Positions 49,791-58,681 of a DNA stretch of 64,000 nt are shown here, piece by piece; within the stretch, counting starts at the first letter, position 1; every line of letters starts with the position of its first letter. The notes below the pieces were generated by a model. The model saw nothing but the letters and a program-made list of their open reading frames with translations. It had not been told where the DNA came from and searched no databases. The stretch comes from Mycolicibacterium sediminis (GTDB lineage Bacteria; Actinomycetota; Actinomycetes; Mycobacteriales; Mycobacteriaceae). The stretch spans positions 6,014,001-6,078,000 of the forward strand of contig NZ_AP022588.1 of the NCBI RefSeq assembly GCF_010731735.1, read 5' to 3'. The position numbers and the translations under genes are program-made.

Positions 49791-51365
49791 CTAGTGCGCG
49801 AAGTGCCGCGCACCGGTCAGGTAGAGCGTGATGCCCGCCGCCGCAGCCGCCTCGGTGACGACGTCGTCGCGCATGGAGCCACCCGGATGCACGATCGCGG
49901 CCACGCCCGCCGCCGTCAGCGTCTCGAGGCCGTCGGGGAACGGGAAGAAGGCGTCGGACGCCGCGACCGCGCCGGCCACCCGGTCACCGCCGCGCTCGAC
50001 CGCGAGCCGGGCCGCGTCGACCCGGTTCACCTGGCCCATGCCGACGCCGACGGTGGCGCCGTCCTTCACGACGACGATGGCGTTGCTCTTGACCGCCCGG
50101 CAGGCGCGCCACGCGAACTTCAGCTCCGCGAGCAGCGCCGGGTCGGCGGGGTCCCCGGTGGCCAGCGTCCAGTTGACGGGATCGTCACCCTCGGCGTCGA
50201 TGGCGTCGCGCTCCTGCACCAGCAGACCACCGCTGACCGCGCGGAACTCGGTGCCGCCGATCTGCGGCTCGGCGGCCACCAGCACGCGAATGTTCTTCTT
50301 GCGCGCGAGGATCTCGACGGCGCCCGGCTCGTAGGCGGGCGCGATGATCACCTCGGTGAAGATGTCGGCGACCGTCTCAGCCATCTCGACGCTGACCGTC
50401 GTGTTGGCCGCGATGACGCCGCCGAAGGCGCTGAGCGGGTCGCACTCGTGGGCCTTGCGGTGGGCATCGGCGACCGACACCGACGAGATGGCGATGCCGC
50501 ACGGGTTCGCGTGCTTGATGATCGCGACGCACGTGTCCTCGTGGTCGAACGCGGCGCGCCAGGCGGCGTCGGCATCGGTGTAGTTGTTGTACGACATCTC
50601 CTTGCCGTGCAACTGTTCGGCCTGAGCCAGACCCGGCCAGCCGGCGTCGTCGACGTAGAGGGCGGCCTGCTGATGCGGGTTCTCGCCGTACCGGAGCACC
50701 GAACTGCGCCGCCACGTCCCCGCGTACCACTGGGGCAGCGGCTGGGCGGGCTCCTCGGGGGAGAGGGTCTCGGCCATCCAGCCGGCGACGGCGACGTCGT
50801 ACTCGGCGGTGTGCCGGAAGGCCAACGACGCCAACCGCTTCCGCTGCGCCAGGGTGAACCCACCCGACCGGACGGCGGCGAGCACGCCGTCGTAGCCGAT
50901 CGGCTCCACGACCACCGCGACGCTCGGGTGGTTCTTGGCGGCGGCGCGGACCATGGACGGGCCGCCGATGTCGATCTGCTCGACGCACTCGTCCTCGCCC
51001 GCACCGGACGACACGGTCTCGGAGAAGGGGTAGAGGTTGACGACGACGAGTTCGAAGGCCTCGACGCCGAGTTCGGTCAGCGCGGCCACGTGCTCGGGCT
51101 TGCGGGTGTCGGCGAGCAGGCCGGCGTGCACCCGCGGGTGCAGCGTCTTGACTCGGCCGTCGAGCACCTCGGGGAACCCGGTGACGTCCTCGACCGGAGT
51201 GACCGGAACACCGCTGGCCGCAATCGTCTTCGCGGTCGATCCGGTGGACACGATCGTGACACCCGCGTCGTGCAGACCGCGCGCGAGGTCGGCGAGGCCC
51301 GTCTTGTCGTAGACGCTGATCAGTGCCCGCTTGACCGGACGCCGGCCCTCGCTGCCGTCGCTCAT
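49791..51365 (-). CDS. purH: bifunctional AICAR formyltransferase/IMP cyclohydrolase
   Basis: A 524-residue enzyme. Residues about 12-160 are the IMP cyclohydrolase/MGS-like domain (RALISVYDKTGLADLARGLHDAG), and about 170-524 is the AICAR transformylase domain with RYGENPHQQAALYV, ANPCGIAIS, AFGGVIAAN and KSNAIVV motifs. It completes IMP synthesis. The ATG overlaps the purN stop by four bases. No terminator hairpin is evident at the 3' end, where the AAA gene lies farther down on the same strand. Confidence 0.95.
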   Translation of the reverse strand: MSDGSEGRRPVKRALISVYDKTGLADLARGLHDAGVTIVSTGSTAKTIAASGVPVTPVEDVTGFPEVLDGRVKTLHPRVHAGLLADTRKPEHVAALTELGVEAFELVVVNLYPFSETVSSGAGEDECVEQIDIGGPSMVRAAAKNHPSVAVVVEPIGYDGVLAAVRSGGFTLAQRKRLASLAFRHTAEYDVAVAGWMAETLSPEEPAQPLPQWYAGTWRRSSVLRYGENPHQQAALYVDDAGWPGLAQAEQLHGKEMSYNNYTDADAAWRAAFDHEDTCVAIIKHANPCGIAISSVSVADAHRKAHECDPLSAFGGVIAANTTVSVEMAETVADIFTEVIIAPAYEPGAVEILARKKNIRVLVAAEPQIGGTEFRAVSGGLLVQERDAIDAEGDDPVNWTLATGDPADPALLAELKFAWRACRAVKSNAIVVVKDGATVGVGMGQVNRVDAARLAVERGGDRVAGAVAASDAFFPFPDGLETLTAAGVAAIVHPGGSMRDDVVTEAAAAAGITLYLTGARHFAH

Positions 51366-51991
51366 CCCAATGCCGCCTTTCGTCCCGTCCAGGTCACGCC
51401 ACGTGTCGCCATGGCGGCGAGTACGTCTACCAGCAGCCGTCTCTCGACGACCTTGATCCGCTCGTGCAGGCTCGCCTCGTCGTCGTCGTCGAGGATCGCC
51501 ACCGCCTCCTGCGCCAGGATCGGCCCTGTGTCCACCCCCGCGTCGACCAGGTGCACGCTGCAGCCCGTCACCCGGACCCCGTAGGCAAGTGCGTCGGGCA
51601 CCGCGTGCGCGCCGGGGAAGGCAGGCAGCAACGCGGGATGAGTGTTCACGACGCGTCCGAGGAAGCGTGAGAGGAACTGTGGCCCAAGGATCTTCATGAA
51701 GCCGGCCGAGACGACCAGGTCGGGTTCGTGGTCCGCCGTCGCACCGGTGATCGCGCCGTCCCAGGCGTCGCGATCGCCGTGGTCGCCGAGCCGGGTGGTG
51801 TAGGAGGGGATGCCCGCCGCGGACGCGACCTCGAGCGCTCGGCAGTCCCGGTCGGTGCCCACCGCGACCACGCGCGCCGGAAAGTCGCCGACGGCGGCCT
51901 CGAGCAGTGATTCGAGGAGCGAGCCGGTGCCCGATGCGAGTACCACGAGCCGCGCGGGTGCACTGGGGGGTACATGGAGCGCGGGCTGCAC
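51362..51991 (-). CDS. purN: phosphoribosylglycinamide formyltransferase
   Basis: A 209-residue GAR transformylase. LVVLASGTGSLLESLLEA (about 15-32) is the phosphate loop; LVVSAGFMKILGPQFLSRF, NTHPALLPAFPGAHAV (about 107-122) holds the catalytic Asn-His pair, and CSVHLVDAGVDTGPI the catalytic Asp. It uses 10-formyl-THF. GTG 51991 is the start. The stop overlaps purH, and the gene follows perM after ten bases; the three probably form one transcript, linking a division gene with purine synthesis. Confidence 0.94.
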   Translation of the reverse strand: MQPALHVPPSAPARLVVLASGTGSLLESLLEAAVGDFPARVVAVGTDRDCRALEVASAAGIPSYTTRLGDHGDRDAWDGAITGATADHEPDLVVSAGFMKILGPQFLSRFLGRVVNTHPALLPAFPGAHAVPDALAYGVRVTGCSVHLVDAGVDTGPILAQEAVAILDDDDEASLHERIKVVERRLLVDVLAAMATRGVTWTGRKAALG

Positions 51992-52001
51992 GCGAAGCAG
52001 C

Positions 52002-53480
52002 CTAATCTGCCGGTCGCCGGCTCTCTCCGCTGGTGGGGCCCGGCCAGTCGACGCCCGAGTCGTCGTCGGTGATGAAGTGCGCCTCAGGGTCGTCGTCGAG
52101 GTCGACGGCGCGGGGTTCGCGCGGCACCATCGGTGGCGGTGCGACGTCGGCGACCGGCTCCTCGTCGTCGGCCGGCAGGGGGTCGTCGTAGCCCTCGTCG
52201 GGCTCGAGTTCCTCCCGGTCGGCTGGCTCGGATTCGGCGGGCTCGGGGTCGGACGGGCGCGGGCCGAGGATGACGGGTCGCGTCTGGGACTCCGCGTCCG
52301 GCTGCGGCCTCGGCGCCGTCGCGACCGGCCGGGGCCGGCGGACCCTGGAGATGCCGCCCGCCATCGCCACCGTCAGGAAGCCGACGGCGACGAACCACAG
52401 CACGATCGCGGGACCGAAGGTCGCCTGATCCACCCCGACGTCGCCGAAGTTGCCGAGCCTCCCACCCCCGGCGTACCCGAGCAGCGCCATGATCACTGCC
52501 GCCACGACCGCGGCCACGAGCACCTTGGCCGCCGCCGCCGGCAGCGGCTCCGGCCGACGCGAGCACTGCTGGCCCACGGCCACCGCGGACGCGGCCGCGA
52601 CGATGAGCAGCGCCACCCAGACCGCACCGAGCGGCGGAGTGGGCAGGGCGGCCAGCACCGGCACCGGTGGAACGTCGCCACCGAGCACGGTGAACGAACT
52701 GAACGTGGCGAGCCCCACGTGCACGCTCGAGCCGACGGCCACCGCGGCGGTGCCGACGATGACGTTGGGGATGTAGAGCGCCGACAGCAGGCTGAGGCTG
52801 AACTGACCGAACATCGAGTCGGTGATCGTGAACTGGTCGTGCATCGTGCCCCAGTGCACGACGAGCGACCCGACGGCGATCACACCCGACAGGCCGCACA
52901 GTGCGAGGACACCGGTCAGCCCGGCGCGGATCGACTCGGGCAGCCACGCGGGCACCCCGGGCAGCCTCGCCAGGCGACGCTGCATGCGGCGCGCGACGCC
53001 GATGAGCGCGCCCGCGAGGTGCACCGCCACGACACCGCCGAAGGCCCGCAGCGCGCCGGGCGTCTGCAGTTCGGTGAGCACCGAGGAGGCGTCGTGGATG
53101 ACGGCGAGGGCGATGGCGGCGATCAGCAGCGGCCCGCCGAGCGCTGAGGCGACCACCCACCGCACCACGAACCACGAGGCGTTGGGGGCGAGCGCCGCGG
53201 CGGTCGTCCGGGCCGTGCCGTAGACCATCAGCAGCATGGGCAGCAGCGGCATCACGCCCAGTTCGCGGCCCCCGATGGACACCGGCACCTGGTGCACGCC
53301 CAGCCACATGCTGGCGATGGCGCCGAAGGCCCCCGTCATGTCGCTGTTCGCGATCAACAGCTGCAGCAACACGACCGCGGCGATGATCACCAGGGCCACG
53401 ATCGACGGCCCGAACGCGACCCGCAGGAGATCGCGGGCCTGTCGGGTGCCCACCGGCCGGTTGTCCACTAGACGGGTCAC
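52002..53480 (-). CDS. perM: cell division membrane protein PerM
   Basis: A 492-residue integral membrane protein. Eight to ten membrane helices fill residues about 18-390 (IVALVIIAAVVLLQLLIA, MLLMVYGTA, LLIAAIALAVIH and so on), followed by a 100-residue acidic, Pro-rich cytoplasmic tail. The sequence and the place before purN match M. tuberculosis Rv0955 (PerM), which stabilises the divisome protein FtsB and is needed in chronic infection. GTG 53480 begins MTRLVDNRP. No enzyme motif is seen. Confidence 0.88.
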   Translation of the reverse strand: MTRLVDNRPVGTRQARDLLRVAFGPSIVALVIIAAVVLLQLLIANSDMTGAFGAIASMWLGVHQVPVSIGGRELGVMPLLPMLLMVYGTARTTAAALAPNASWFVVRWVVASALGGPLLIAAIALAVIHDASSVLTELQTPGALRAFGGVVAVHLAGALIGVARRMQRRLARLPGVPAWLPESIRAGLTGVLALCGLSGVIAVGSLVVHWGTMHDQFTITDSMFGQFSLSLLSALYIPNVIVGTAAVAVGSSVHVGLATFSSFTVLGGDVPPVPVLAALPTPPLGAVWVALLIVAAASAVAVGQQCSRRPEPLPAAAAKVLVAAVVAAVIMALLGYAGGGRLGNFGDVGVDQATFGPAIVLWFVAVGFLTVAMAGGISRVRRPRPVATAPRPQPDAESQTRPVILGPRPSDPEPAESEPADREELEPDEGYDDPLPADDEEPVADVAPPPMVPREPRAVDLDDDPEAHFITDDDSGVDWPGPTSGESRRPAD

Positions 53481-53481
53481 T

Positions 53482-53507
53482 CCTCGCGCGTGCGGATGCG
53501 CGCGAGG
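53482..53507 (-). terminator. hairpin between the DUF5336 gene and perM
   Basis: CCTCGCGCG (53482-53490) pairs with CGCGCGAGG (53499-53507) around TGCGGATG. It lies between the stop of the DUF5336 gene at 53530 and the perM start at 53480, and may end transcription or act in the perM leader. Confidence 0.5.
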
Positions 53508-53529
53508 TTCTCGCGCGCGCCGCTAGAGA

Positions 53530-54465
53530 CTACGACGGCGGAGGACTTGCTTGCTGCGACGGCGACTGCTGCGGCTGCTGTGTCGGCTGACCCGGCGAGG
53601 GCTGCACCTGAGCCTGGGGACCGGTGTTGTCCGAGTTTCCCGGGGGCTGCGGTTGGCCGTAGGCCGGGAAGCCGGTCGGAGGCGTCGGAGGACCACCGTG
53701 GGGACCCGACTGCGGGGCCGAGCCGGGGAAGCCACCGGTGGACGGTCCGTTGCCGTACCCGTACTGCGGGGCGTAACCGGGGCGCTGCTGCTGCGGCTGA
53801 CCCTGGTGCGGGCCACCCTGCTGACCGGGCTGACCGGGCTGCTGCCCGTAGTACTGCGGCGGTGCGTACCCGCCGTAGGGCTGCTGGTCGTACTTGGGCT
53901 TCGGCTCCGGCGCGGTGATGACGCCCGCGTCGAGCAGCAGGTTGGCGATCGATGCAGCGGCCTGCAGGAAGGCCAGCACCGTGATGGTGATGAGCGCCCA
54001 CCCCGCGGAGTTGTTGTTCGCCGGTCCGACGAGCTGCAGCAGGATCACCAGGAAGCCGAATACCGACAGGACGGCGACGATGGCGCGCCGCGGCTTCTGG
54101 CGCGGCAGCGCACCGACGCCTGCGATCAGTGCGCCGAGCAGGATGGCGATGATGGCGGTGCCGCCGCCGGAGGTCAGGAACGCTCCCCCGTTCACCTTCT
54201 GCGAGGGGATGTCGAGCGACTCCTGGGGAATGCCGGGGAACTGGGCGATCGCGCCCGAGATGTCGACGACGAAGATCGGTCCGAAGCTGGCGAGATACGC
54301 CGCGAGTCCGAGGACCGCGATGCCGATGCTCAGGAACAGCGGCAGCTTGCTGTCGCTGGGCTGGCCCGGCTCGGGCTGCTTGGCGAACTGCTGGGTGGGC
54401 GCGGCGAACTGTGTGGTCGGCGCGGCGGGCGGGGGGTAACCGGGGTTACCGGACGGGTAGCTCAT
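53530..54465 (-). CDS. DUF5336 membrane protein (34 kDa antigen type)
   Basis: A 311-residue protein from ATG 54465. Residues 1-38 are Pro/Gln-rich; four membrane helices follow at about 42-60, 87-108, 119-140 and 145-168 (LPLFLSIGIAVLGLAAYLASF and so on); the C-terminal 140 residues are a low-complexity Gly/Pro/Gln tail with GQPGQPGQQGGP and PQYYGQQ units. M. tuberculosis Rv0954 occupies the same place. The function is not known; the place next to perM suggests a role at the septum or envelope. The tail composition is unusual but typical of the family. Confidence 0.8.
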   Translation of the reverse strand: MSYPSGNPGYPPPAAPTTQFAAPTQQFAKQPEPGQPSDSKLPLFLSIGIAVLGLAAYLASFGPIFVVDISGAIAQFPGIPQESLDIPSQKVNGGAFLTSGGGTAIIAILLGALIAGVGALPRQKPRRAIVAVLSVFGFLVILLQLVGPANNNSAGWALITITVLAFLQAAASIANLLLDAGVITAPEPKPKYDQQPYGGYAPPQYYGQQPGQPGQQGGPHQGQPQQQRPGYAPQYGYGNGPSTGGFPGSAPQSGPHGGPPTPPTGFPAYGQPQPPGNSDNTGPQAQVQPSPGQPTQQPQQSPSQQASPPPS

Positions 54466-54553
54466 GACCTCTCCTGTGCTCCTCGATTGCTCACCCACGC
54501 TAGCGCACCCGGCTGGCGGCGCCACGACCGACGGCGCGAGCCGACGCCTTCGG

Positions 54554-55684
54554 TCAGGCCGACACCAGCACCGGCTCCTTGCGTGAATCATCCTCGGCCG
54601 CCTCGATTTCACGCACCAGCGGGAGCACGTTGGCACCGAAGTACTCGATCTCCTCCTGGAAGTGGAGGAAGCCGCCGAGAATCAGGTCGACGCCGCGCTT
54701 GCGGTACGCCGAGATGCGCTCGGCGATCTGCTCCGGGGTGCCGATCAGCTGGGTGCGGAAGCCGTCGTTGTACTGGACGAGGTCGGAGAACGACGAGTCG
54801 GCCCACATCCCCTTCTTGTCGCCGGTGGAGGCGCCGGCCTGCTGGACCGCGCCGCGGAAGCCCTCGACCGCCGGCTTGTTGGCCTTCTCGATGATCTCCC
54901 GCAGGGTGTCGCGTGCCTCCTTCTCGGTGTCGCGCGCGATGATGAAGCCGTTGAGGCCCACCTTCACCTCGCGGCCCGCCTCGCGGGCGTGGTCGCGCAC
55001 GTCGACGACCTGCTCGGTGATGCCGTCGAAGTCCTTGCCGTTGGAGAAGTACCAGTCCGAGTAGAGACCGCCGTTGCGGCGGGCGGCCGTCGAGTTGCCG
55101 CCCTGGAAGATCTCCGGGTTCGGGCGCTCCGGGGTGTTGAGCGGCTTGGGCTTGAGGGTGAAGTCGTGGATGCGGTAGAAATCGCCGCGGAAGTCCACGT
55201 CGTCCTCGGTCCAGATCTTGCGCAGCACCTGGAGGAACTCCCCGCTCCTGCGGTAGCGCTCGTCGTGTTCGAGCCACGGCTCGCCCAGGTGGGTGAACTC
55301 GTCCTTGAACCAGCCCGACACGACGTTGACCGCGAACCGTCCGCCGGACAGGTGGTCGGCGGTGGCGCCGAGCTTGGCCAGAACGGCCGGCTGCCACAGT
55401 CCGGGGTGGACGGCGGCGATCACCTTGAGGCGCTCGGTCGCGAGCAGAAGCGCGAGCGAGAAGCTGGTCGACTCGTGCTGGTACTCGGCGCCGTAGCTCG
55501 CCTCGTAGCGCACCTGCGACAGCGCGTACTCGAAGCCGTTGTTCTCCGCGGTCTGCGCGAGCTTCTTGTTGTACTCGTAGTTCCAGTCGGTGCGCTGCTC
55601 GATGTCGCTGGTCACCAGGCCGCCACTGACGTTGGGCACCCAATAGGCGAACTTGACGGAGTCGGCGATGCGTTCGGTGGTCAT
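54554..55684 (-). CDS. LLM-class monooxygenase, SfnG/alkanesulfonate type
   Basis: A 376-residue luciferase-like (TIM-barrel) flavin monooxygenase from ATG 55684. FAYWVPNVSGGLVTSDIEQRTDWNYEYN is the typical SfnG opening; VIAAVHPGLWQPAVLAKLGATADHLSGGRFAVNVVSGW is the flavin and substrate core; YRIHDFTLKPKPL and IFQGGNSTAARRNG follow. SfnG oxidises dimethyl sulfone with FMNH2 under sulfur limitation; SsuD-type alkanesulfonate monooxygenases are close relatives. No reductase gene is adjacent. It is divergent from the F420-type oxidoreductase at 55847. Confidence 0.85.
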   Translation of the reverse strand: MTTERIADSVKFAYWVPNVSGGLVTSDIEQRTDWNYEYNKKLAQTAENNGFEYALSQVRYEASYGAEYQHESTSFSLALLLATERLKVIAAVHPGLWQPAVLAKLGATADHLSGGRFAVNVVSGWFKDEFTHLGEPWLEHDERYRRSGEFLQVLRKIWTEDDVDFRGDFYRIHDFTLKPKPLNTPERPNPEIFQGGNSTAARRNGGLYSDWYFSNGKDFDGITEQVVDVRDHAREAGREVKVGLNGFIIARDTEKEARDTLREIIEKANKPAVEGFRGAVQQAGASTGDKKGMWADSSFSDLVQYNDGFRTQLIGTPEQIAERISAYRKRGVDLILGGFLHFQEEIEYFGANVLPLVREIEAAEDDSRKEPVLVSA

Positions 55685-55823
55685 GACTGCAATGTCAGCA
55701 ACACCGGACGGCGAGGTCACGGGTAAGGATCTGACGGATCGTAATGACCCTCGCAGGCGCCCCGTGTTCAACTTTTGCGGTCGCTGCGGCTGCCGACCTG
55801 CGCACCACCTTGCGCGCACGGAC

Positions 55824-55837
55824 TGAAACACGTTCTA
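55824..55837. promoter_or_regulatory. KstR-type operator
   Basis: TGAAACACGTTCTA matches all fixed positions of the KstR motif TNNAACNNGTTNNA. It ends nine bases before the ATG of the LLM oxidoreductase at 55847, so bound KstR would block its promoter or leader. Confidence 0.72.
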
Positions 55838-55846
55838 ATTCTCGCC

Positions 55847-56695
55847 ATGGACTACGGGCTCGTTCTCTTCACCAGTGACCGCGGCATCGCGCCGGCACCC
55901 GCGGCGAAGCTCGCCGACGACCACGGCTTCACCACCTTCTACGTGCCCGAGCACACCCACATCCCGATCAAGCGCGAAGCCGCCCACCCCACGACGGGTG
56001 ACGAGACGCTGCCCGACGACCGCTACACGAGGACCCTCGATCCATGGGTGTCGCTGGGCGCCGCGTCGGCGGTCACCTCGCGGGTGCGGCTGTCGACGGC
56101 CGTGGCGCTGCCCGTCGAACACGACTGCATCACCCTCGCCAAGTCCATCGCAACGCTCGACCACCTCTCGGGCGGACGGGTGAGCCTCGGTGTCGGATTC
56201 GGCTGGAACACCGACGAACTGGCCGACCACAACGTGCCACCGGGCCGACGCCGCACGATGCTGCGCGAATACCTCGAGGCGATGCGCGCCCTGTGGACGC
56301 AGGAGGAAGCCGAGTACCACGGCGAGTTCGTGGACTTCGGGCCGTCGTGGGCGTTCCCGAAACCCGTTCAGCCGCACGTACCGGTGCTCGTCGGCGCCGC
56401 GGGCACCGAGAAGAACTTCAAGTGGATCGCGCGATCGGCCGACGGGTGGATCACCACGCCGCGGGACTTCGACATCGACGCACCCGTGAAGCTGCTGCAG
56501 GACACGTGGGCCGCCGCGGGACGCGACGGTGCGCCGCAGATCGTCGCGCTCGACTTCAAGCCCGACCCCGAGAAGCTGGCCCGCTGGGCCGATCTCGGCG
56601 TCACCGAGGTGCTGTTCGGGTTGCCGGACAAGTCGGAGTCCGACGTCGCGGCGTACGTGGAGAGGTTGGCGGGCAAGCTCGCTGCGCTCGTCTGA
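55847..56695 (+). CDS. LLM-class (F420-dependent type) oxidoreductase
   Basis: A 282-residue luciferase-like protein. MDYGLVLFTSDRGIAPAPAAKLADDHGF, VPEHTHIP, STAVALPVEHDCITLAKSIATLDHLSGGRVSLGVGFGWN and VLVGAAGTEKNFKWIARSADGWITTP are class landmarks. Mycobacteria mostly use F420 with such proteins; the cofactor cannot be proven here. A perfect KstR-like site in its leader places it in the sterol or lipid catabolic regulon. Its syntenic counterpart in M. tuberculosis is Rv0953c. It converges with the thiolase gene, 99 bases apart. Confidence 0.85.
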   Translation: MDYGLVLFTSDRGIAPAPAAKLADDHGFTTFYVPEHTHIPIKREAAHPTTGDETLPDDRYTRTLDPWVSLGAASAVTSRVRLSTAVALPVEHDCITLAKSIATLDHLSGGRVSLGVGFGWNTDELADHNVPPGRRRTMLREYLEAMRALWTQEEAEYHGEFVDFGPSWAFPKPVQPHVPVLVGAAGTEKNFKWIARSADGWITTPRDFDIDAPVKLLQDTWAAAGRDGAPQIVALDFKPDPEKLARWADLGVTEVLFGLPDKSESDVAAYVERLAGKLAALV

Positions 56696-56794
56696 TCTGA
56701 CCTTCGGCGAGCGTGCTCCCCGCAAGCGGGGTACCCCAGTCTGCGGCCGACACGCCGGGCCGTAACCCGATTTCGCGCACGCTCACGCTGTGTT

Positions 56795-58327
56795 CTAGGC
56801 CAGGGTCGCGCGGTTGACCCCGTCCTCGGTCGGCGTCACCGAGATGGCCGCACCCAGCGGGTCGCCGTCGGTCATCAGTGCCACGAGTTCCTCGTCGTCG
56901 GTGACGGCCATGAACCGGCTGCCGTCGGCGTCGAGCCGCCCGATGATGATGCCCGTCGTCTCCGGCCAGTCGTAGCGCACCGAGTACGTCTCGATGGTCC
57001 CCCGGCCCTCGGCGTCGCGGGTGACGGGGATCGTCGGCAGCGCGGCGACGTCGGCCTGCAGCTCACTGCTTCGGTCCGGCGCCCAGTCGGCGGGTTCGGT
57101 CGAGTAGACGCCCACCGAGTACTTGCTCATCACACCGCCGTTGGCGCCGACCAGTCCGAATGCCCCTGGCGTGGCACGCATCTCGGTGACCGTCTCGGCG
57201 ATGCCGTGCAGTGAGTAGCTGTTGCCGGGACCACCAAAGTACGGCAGCCCGCCGGTGAGGGTGAGGCCGCGTGGGTCGTCGGCCGCCAGCTCGAACTCGT
57301 CGCACACCGCGAACACCGGGAACGGGAAGCAGCTGTAGAGGTCGAAGGTCGACACGTCGTCGATGCCGATGCCCGCGACGCGGAGCGCTTCGGCCACCGC
57401 CTGCCGCGCGGACACGCTGACGTGGAGGTCGACGCGGTCGAGGAGATCCTGTTCGGTCTGGTTGGCGTGCCCGCGCAGGTACACCCACTTCTCCTCGGGT
57501 ACGCCGAGCCGACGGGCCGCGGCCACCGACATGACGAGTGCCGCCGCGCCCTGGTTCACGGTGTCGCGGGCGACCATCAGACGCGGATACGGGTCGCAGA
57601 TCATCCTGTTCTCGTCGGTGACCGTCTCGATCTCCTGCACGGACCTCTCGACCGGCGACGACGAGAACGGGTTCTTGGCCGCAACCTGGGAGAAGGGCGC
57701 GAAGAGTTCGGCCATCTCGTGGCGGTAGTCGTCGACGCCGAGACCGAGGTGCGCACGGCGGGCATTGTCCAGCAGGCCGTACTGCACGGGCGCGCCGGTG
57801 AGGCCGTGCTTGGCGGTGTACTCACTCATGTACTGCTCGAAGCCGTACCCTCGGTCCTCGAGCTGGCCACCGACGTGCTCGGTGAAGTCCGGCTTGTCGT
57901 CCCGCGTGGAGAAGTACTTGGCGGTGGATCCCGGTTCGGAGCCGAGGACCAGCGCCACCTCGATCTCGCCCGCCGCGATCGCCGCCGCGAACTCCGTCAC
58001 CACCTTCTGCGACCCGCTGCCGCCGATGGGTTCGAGCACCGCGCGCACGGGGTCGGCACCTACCCGCTTGGCCACCGACCGCACGTAGTTGTCGGAAGCA
58101 CCGAGCGGCGGATCGGCGAACGGCGTGCAGATCTCGAACTGCCGCAGCCCGACGAAGACCTCGATCGCCCGGGCGACTGCCGCCACGTCCGCACCGGTAT
58201 CGGCGAGCGCGGCGCGGGTGGCCTCGGTGGCGAGGTCCACGGCCGACATCCCCCGGTAGCCGGGGTCGTCGATGCGCTCGGTGAACTGGCCGACGCCGAC
58301 GAGCACGGGGGTACGTGGATCGACCAT
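56795..58327 (-). CDS. thiolase-superfamily acetyl-CoA acyltransferase
   Basis: A 510-residue thiolase-like protein. It opens VDPRTPVLVGVGQFTERIDDPGYRG; SGSQKVVTEFAAAIAAGEIEVALVLGSEP (about 110-140) is the nucleophile-side region, although the usual catalytic Cys is not obvious there; FDLYSCFPFPVFAVCDEF and TLTGGLPYFGGPGNSYSLHGIAE are the C-terminal landmarks with a conserved His. The length is larger than biosynthetic thiolases (about 390). Such enzymes (SCP2/thiolase-like) serve sterol side-chain breakdown. A KstR-like site is 38 bases upstream. ATG 58327. Confidence 0.85.
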   Translation of the reverse strand: MVDPRTPVLVGVGQFTERIDDPGYRGMSAVDLATEATRAALADTGADVAAVARAIEVFVGLRQFEICTPFADPPLGASDNYVRSVAKRVGADPVRAVLEPIGGSGSQKVVTEFAAAIAAGEIEVALVLGSEPGSTAKYFSTRDDKPDFTEHVGGQLEDRGYGFEQYMSEYTAKHGLTGAPVQYGLLDNARRAHLGLGVDDYRHEMAELFAPFSQVAAKNPFSSSPVERSVQEIETVTDENRMICDPYPRLMVARDTVNQGAAALVMSVAAARRLGVPEEKWVYLRGHANQTEQDLLDRVDLHVSVSARQAVAEALRVAGIGIDDVSTFDLYSCFPFPVFAVCDEFELAADDPRGLTLTGGLPYFGGPGNSYSLHGIAETVTEMRATPGAFGLVGANGGVMSKYSVGVYSTEPADWAPDRSSELQADVAALPTIPVTRDAEGRGTIETYSVRYDWPETTGIIIGRLDADGSRFMAVTDDEELVALMTDGDPLGAAISVTPTEDGVNRATLA

Positions 58328-58364
58328 GACAAACCTCCAGGCAGGTGTTAATTCGTGAGGCTAA

Positions 58365-58378
58365 TAGAACACGTTCCT
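58365..58378. promoter_or_regulatory. KstR-like operator upstream of the thiolase
   Basis: TAGAACACGTTCCT matches seven of eight fixed positions of TNNAACNNGTTNNA (the last A is T). It shares the core AACACGTTC with the site at 55824. It lies 38 bases upstream of the thiolase ATG on the minus strand and 29 bases before the small gene at 58407. Confidence 0.65.
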
Positions 58379-58406
58379 GTTTTGCGAATCGGGTGAGCGC
58401 CCCCGT

Positions 58407-58607
58407 ATGGGGTACGCACCGGAGGTGGCCAGAGGCGAGCATCCCCAGCGCACGGCCTTCTACGGCGCCTGCCTGCTGGCGACGGCCTTCCTGTCGTGCT
58501 GGCTCGCGGCGTCGATCCACGTCGCCTGGGTGTCGGCGGCGATCTACGTCGCCGCGGCCGTCGCGACCTGCGTCGGCGTCGTCATGACGCTGCGCGACTA
58601 CGGCTGA
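58407..58607 (+). CDS. small two-helix membrane protein
   Basis: A 66-residue frame from ATG 58407 with two hydrophobic helices (about 16-36 FYGACLLATAFLSCWLAASI and 39-61 VAWVSAAIYVAAAVATCVGVV) and a short LRDYG tail. No Shine-Dalgarno is visible and I do not recognise the family, so it may be a chance frame, but the codon use and hydrophobic pattern favour a real gene. It is divergent from the thiolase gene and close to the KstR-like site. Confidence 0.55.
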   Translation: MGYAPEVARGEHPQRTAFYGACLLATAFLSCWLAASIHVAWVSAAIYVAAAVATCVGVVMTLRDYG

Positions 58608-58623
58608 CCCCGCCCAGAAGACG

Positions 58624-58660
58624 CGAACTCCCCTCAATCCACCGGATTGAGGGGAGTTCG
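58624..58660 (-). terminator. strong hairpin downstream of sucD
   Basis: CGAACTCCCCTCAATCC and its exact reverse complement form a 17-base-pair perfect stem with a three-base loop (58641-58643), 22 bases after the sucD stop on the minus strand. The small gene at 58407 also ends before it, so it may serve both directions. Confidence 0.85.
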
Positions 58661-58681
58661 TGACTGCTCGCGCAGAGGGGG

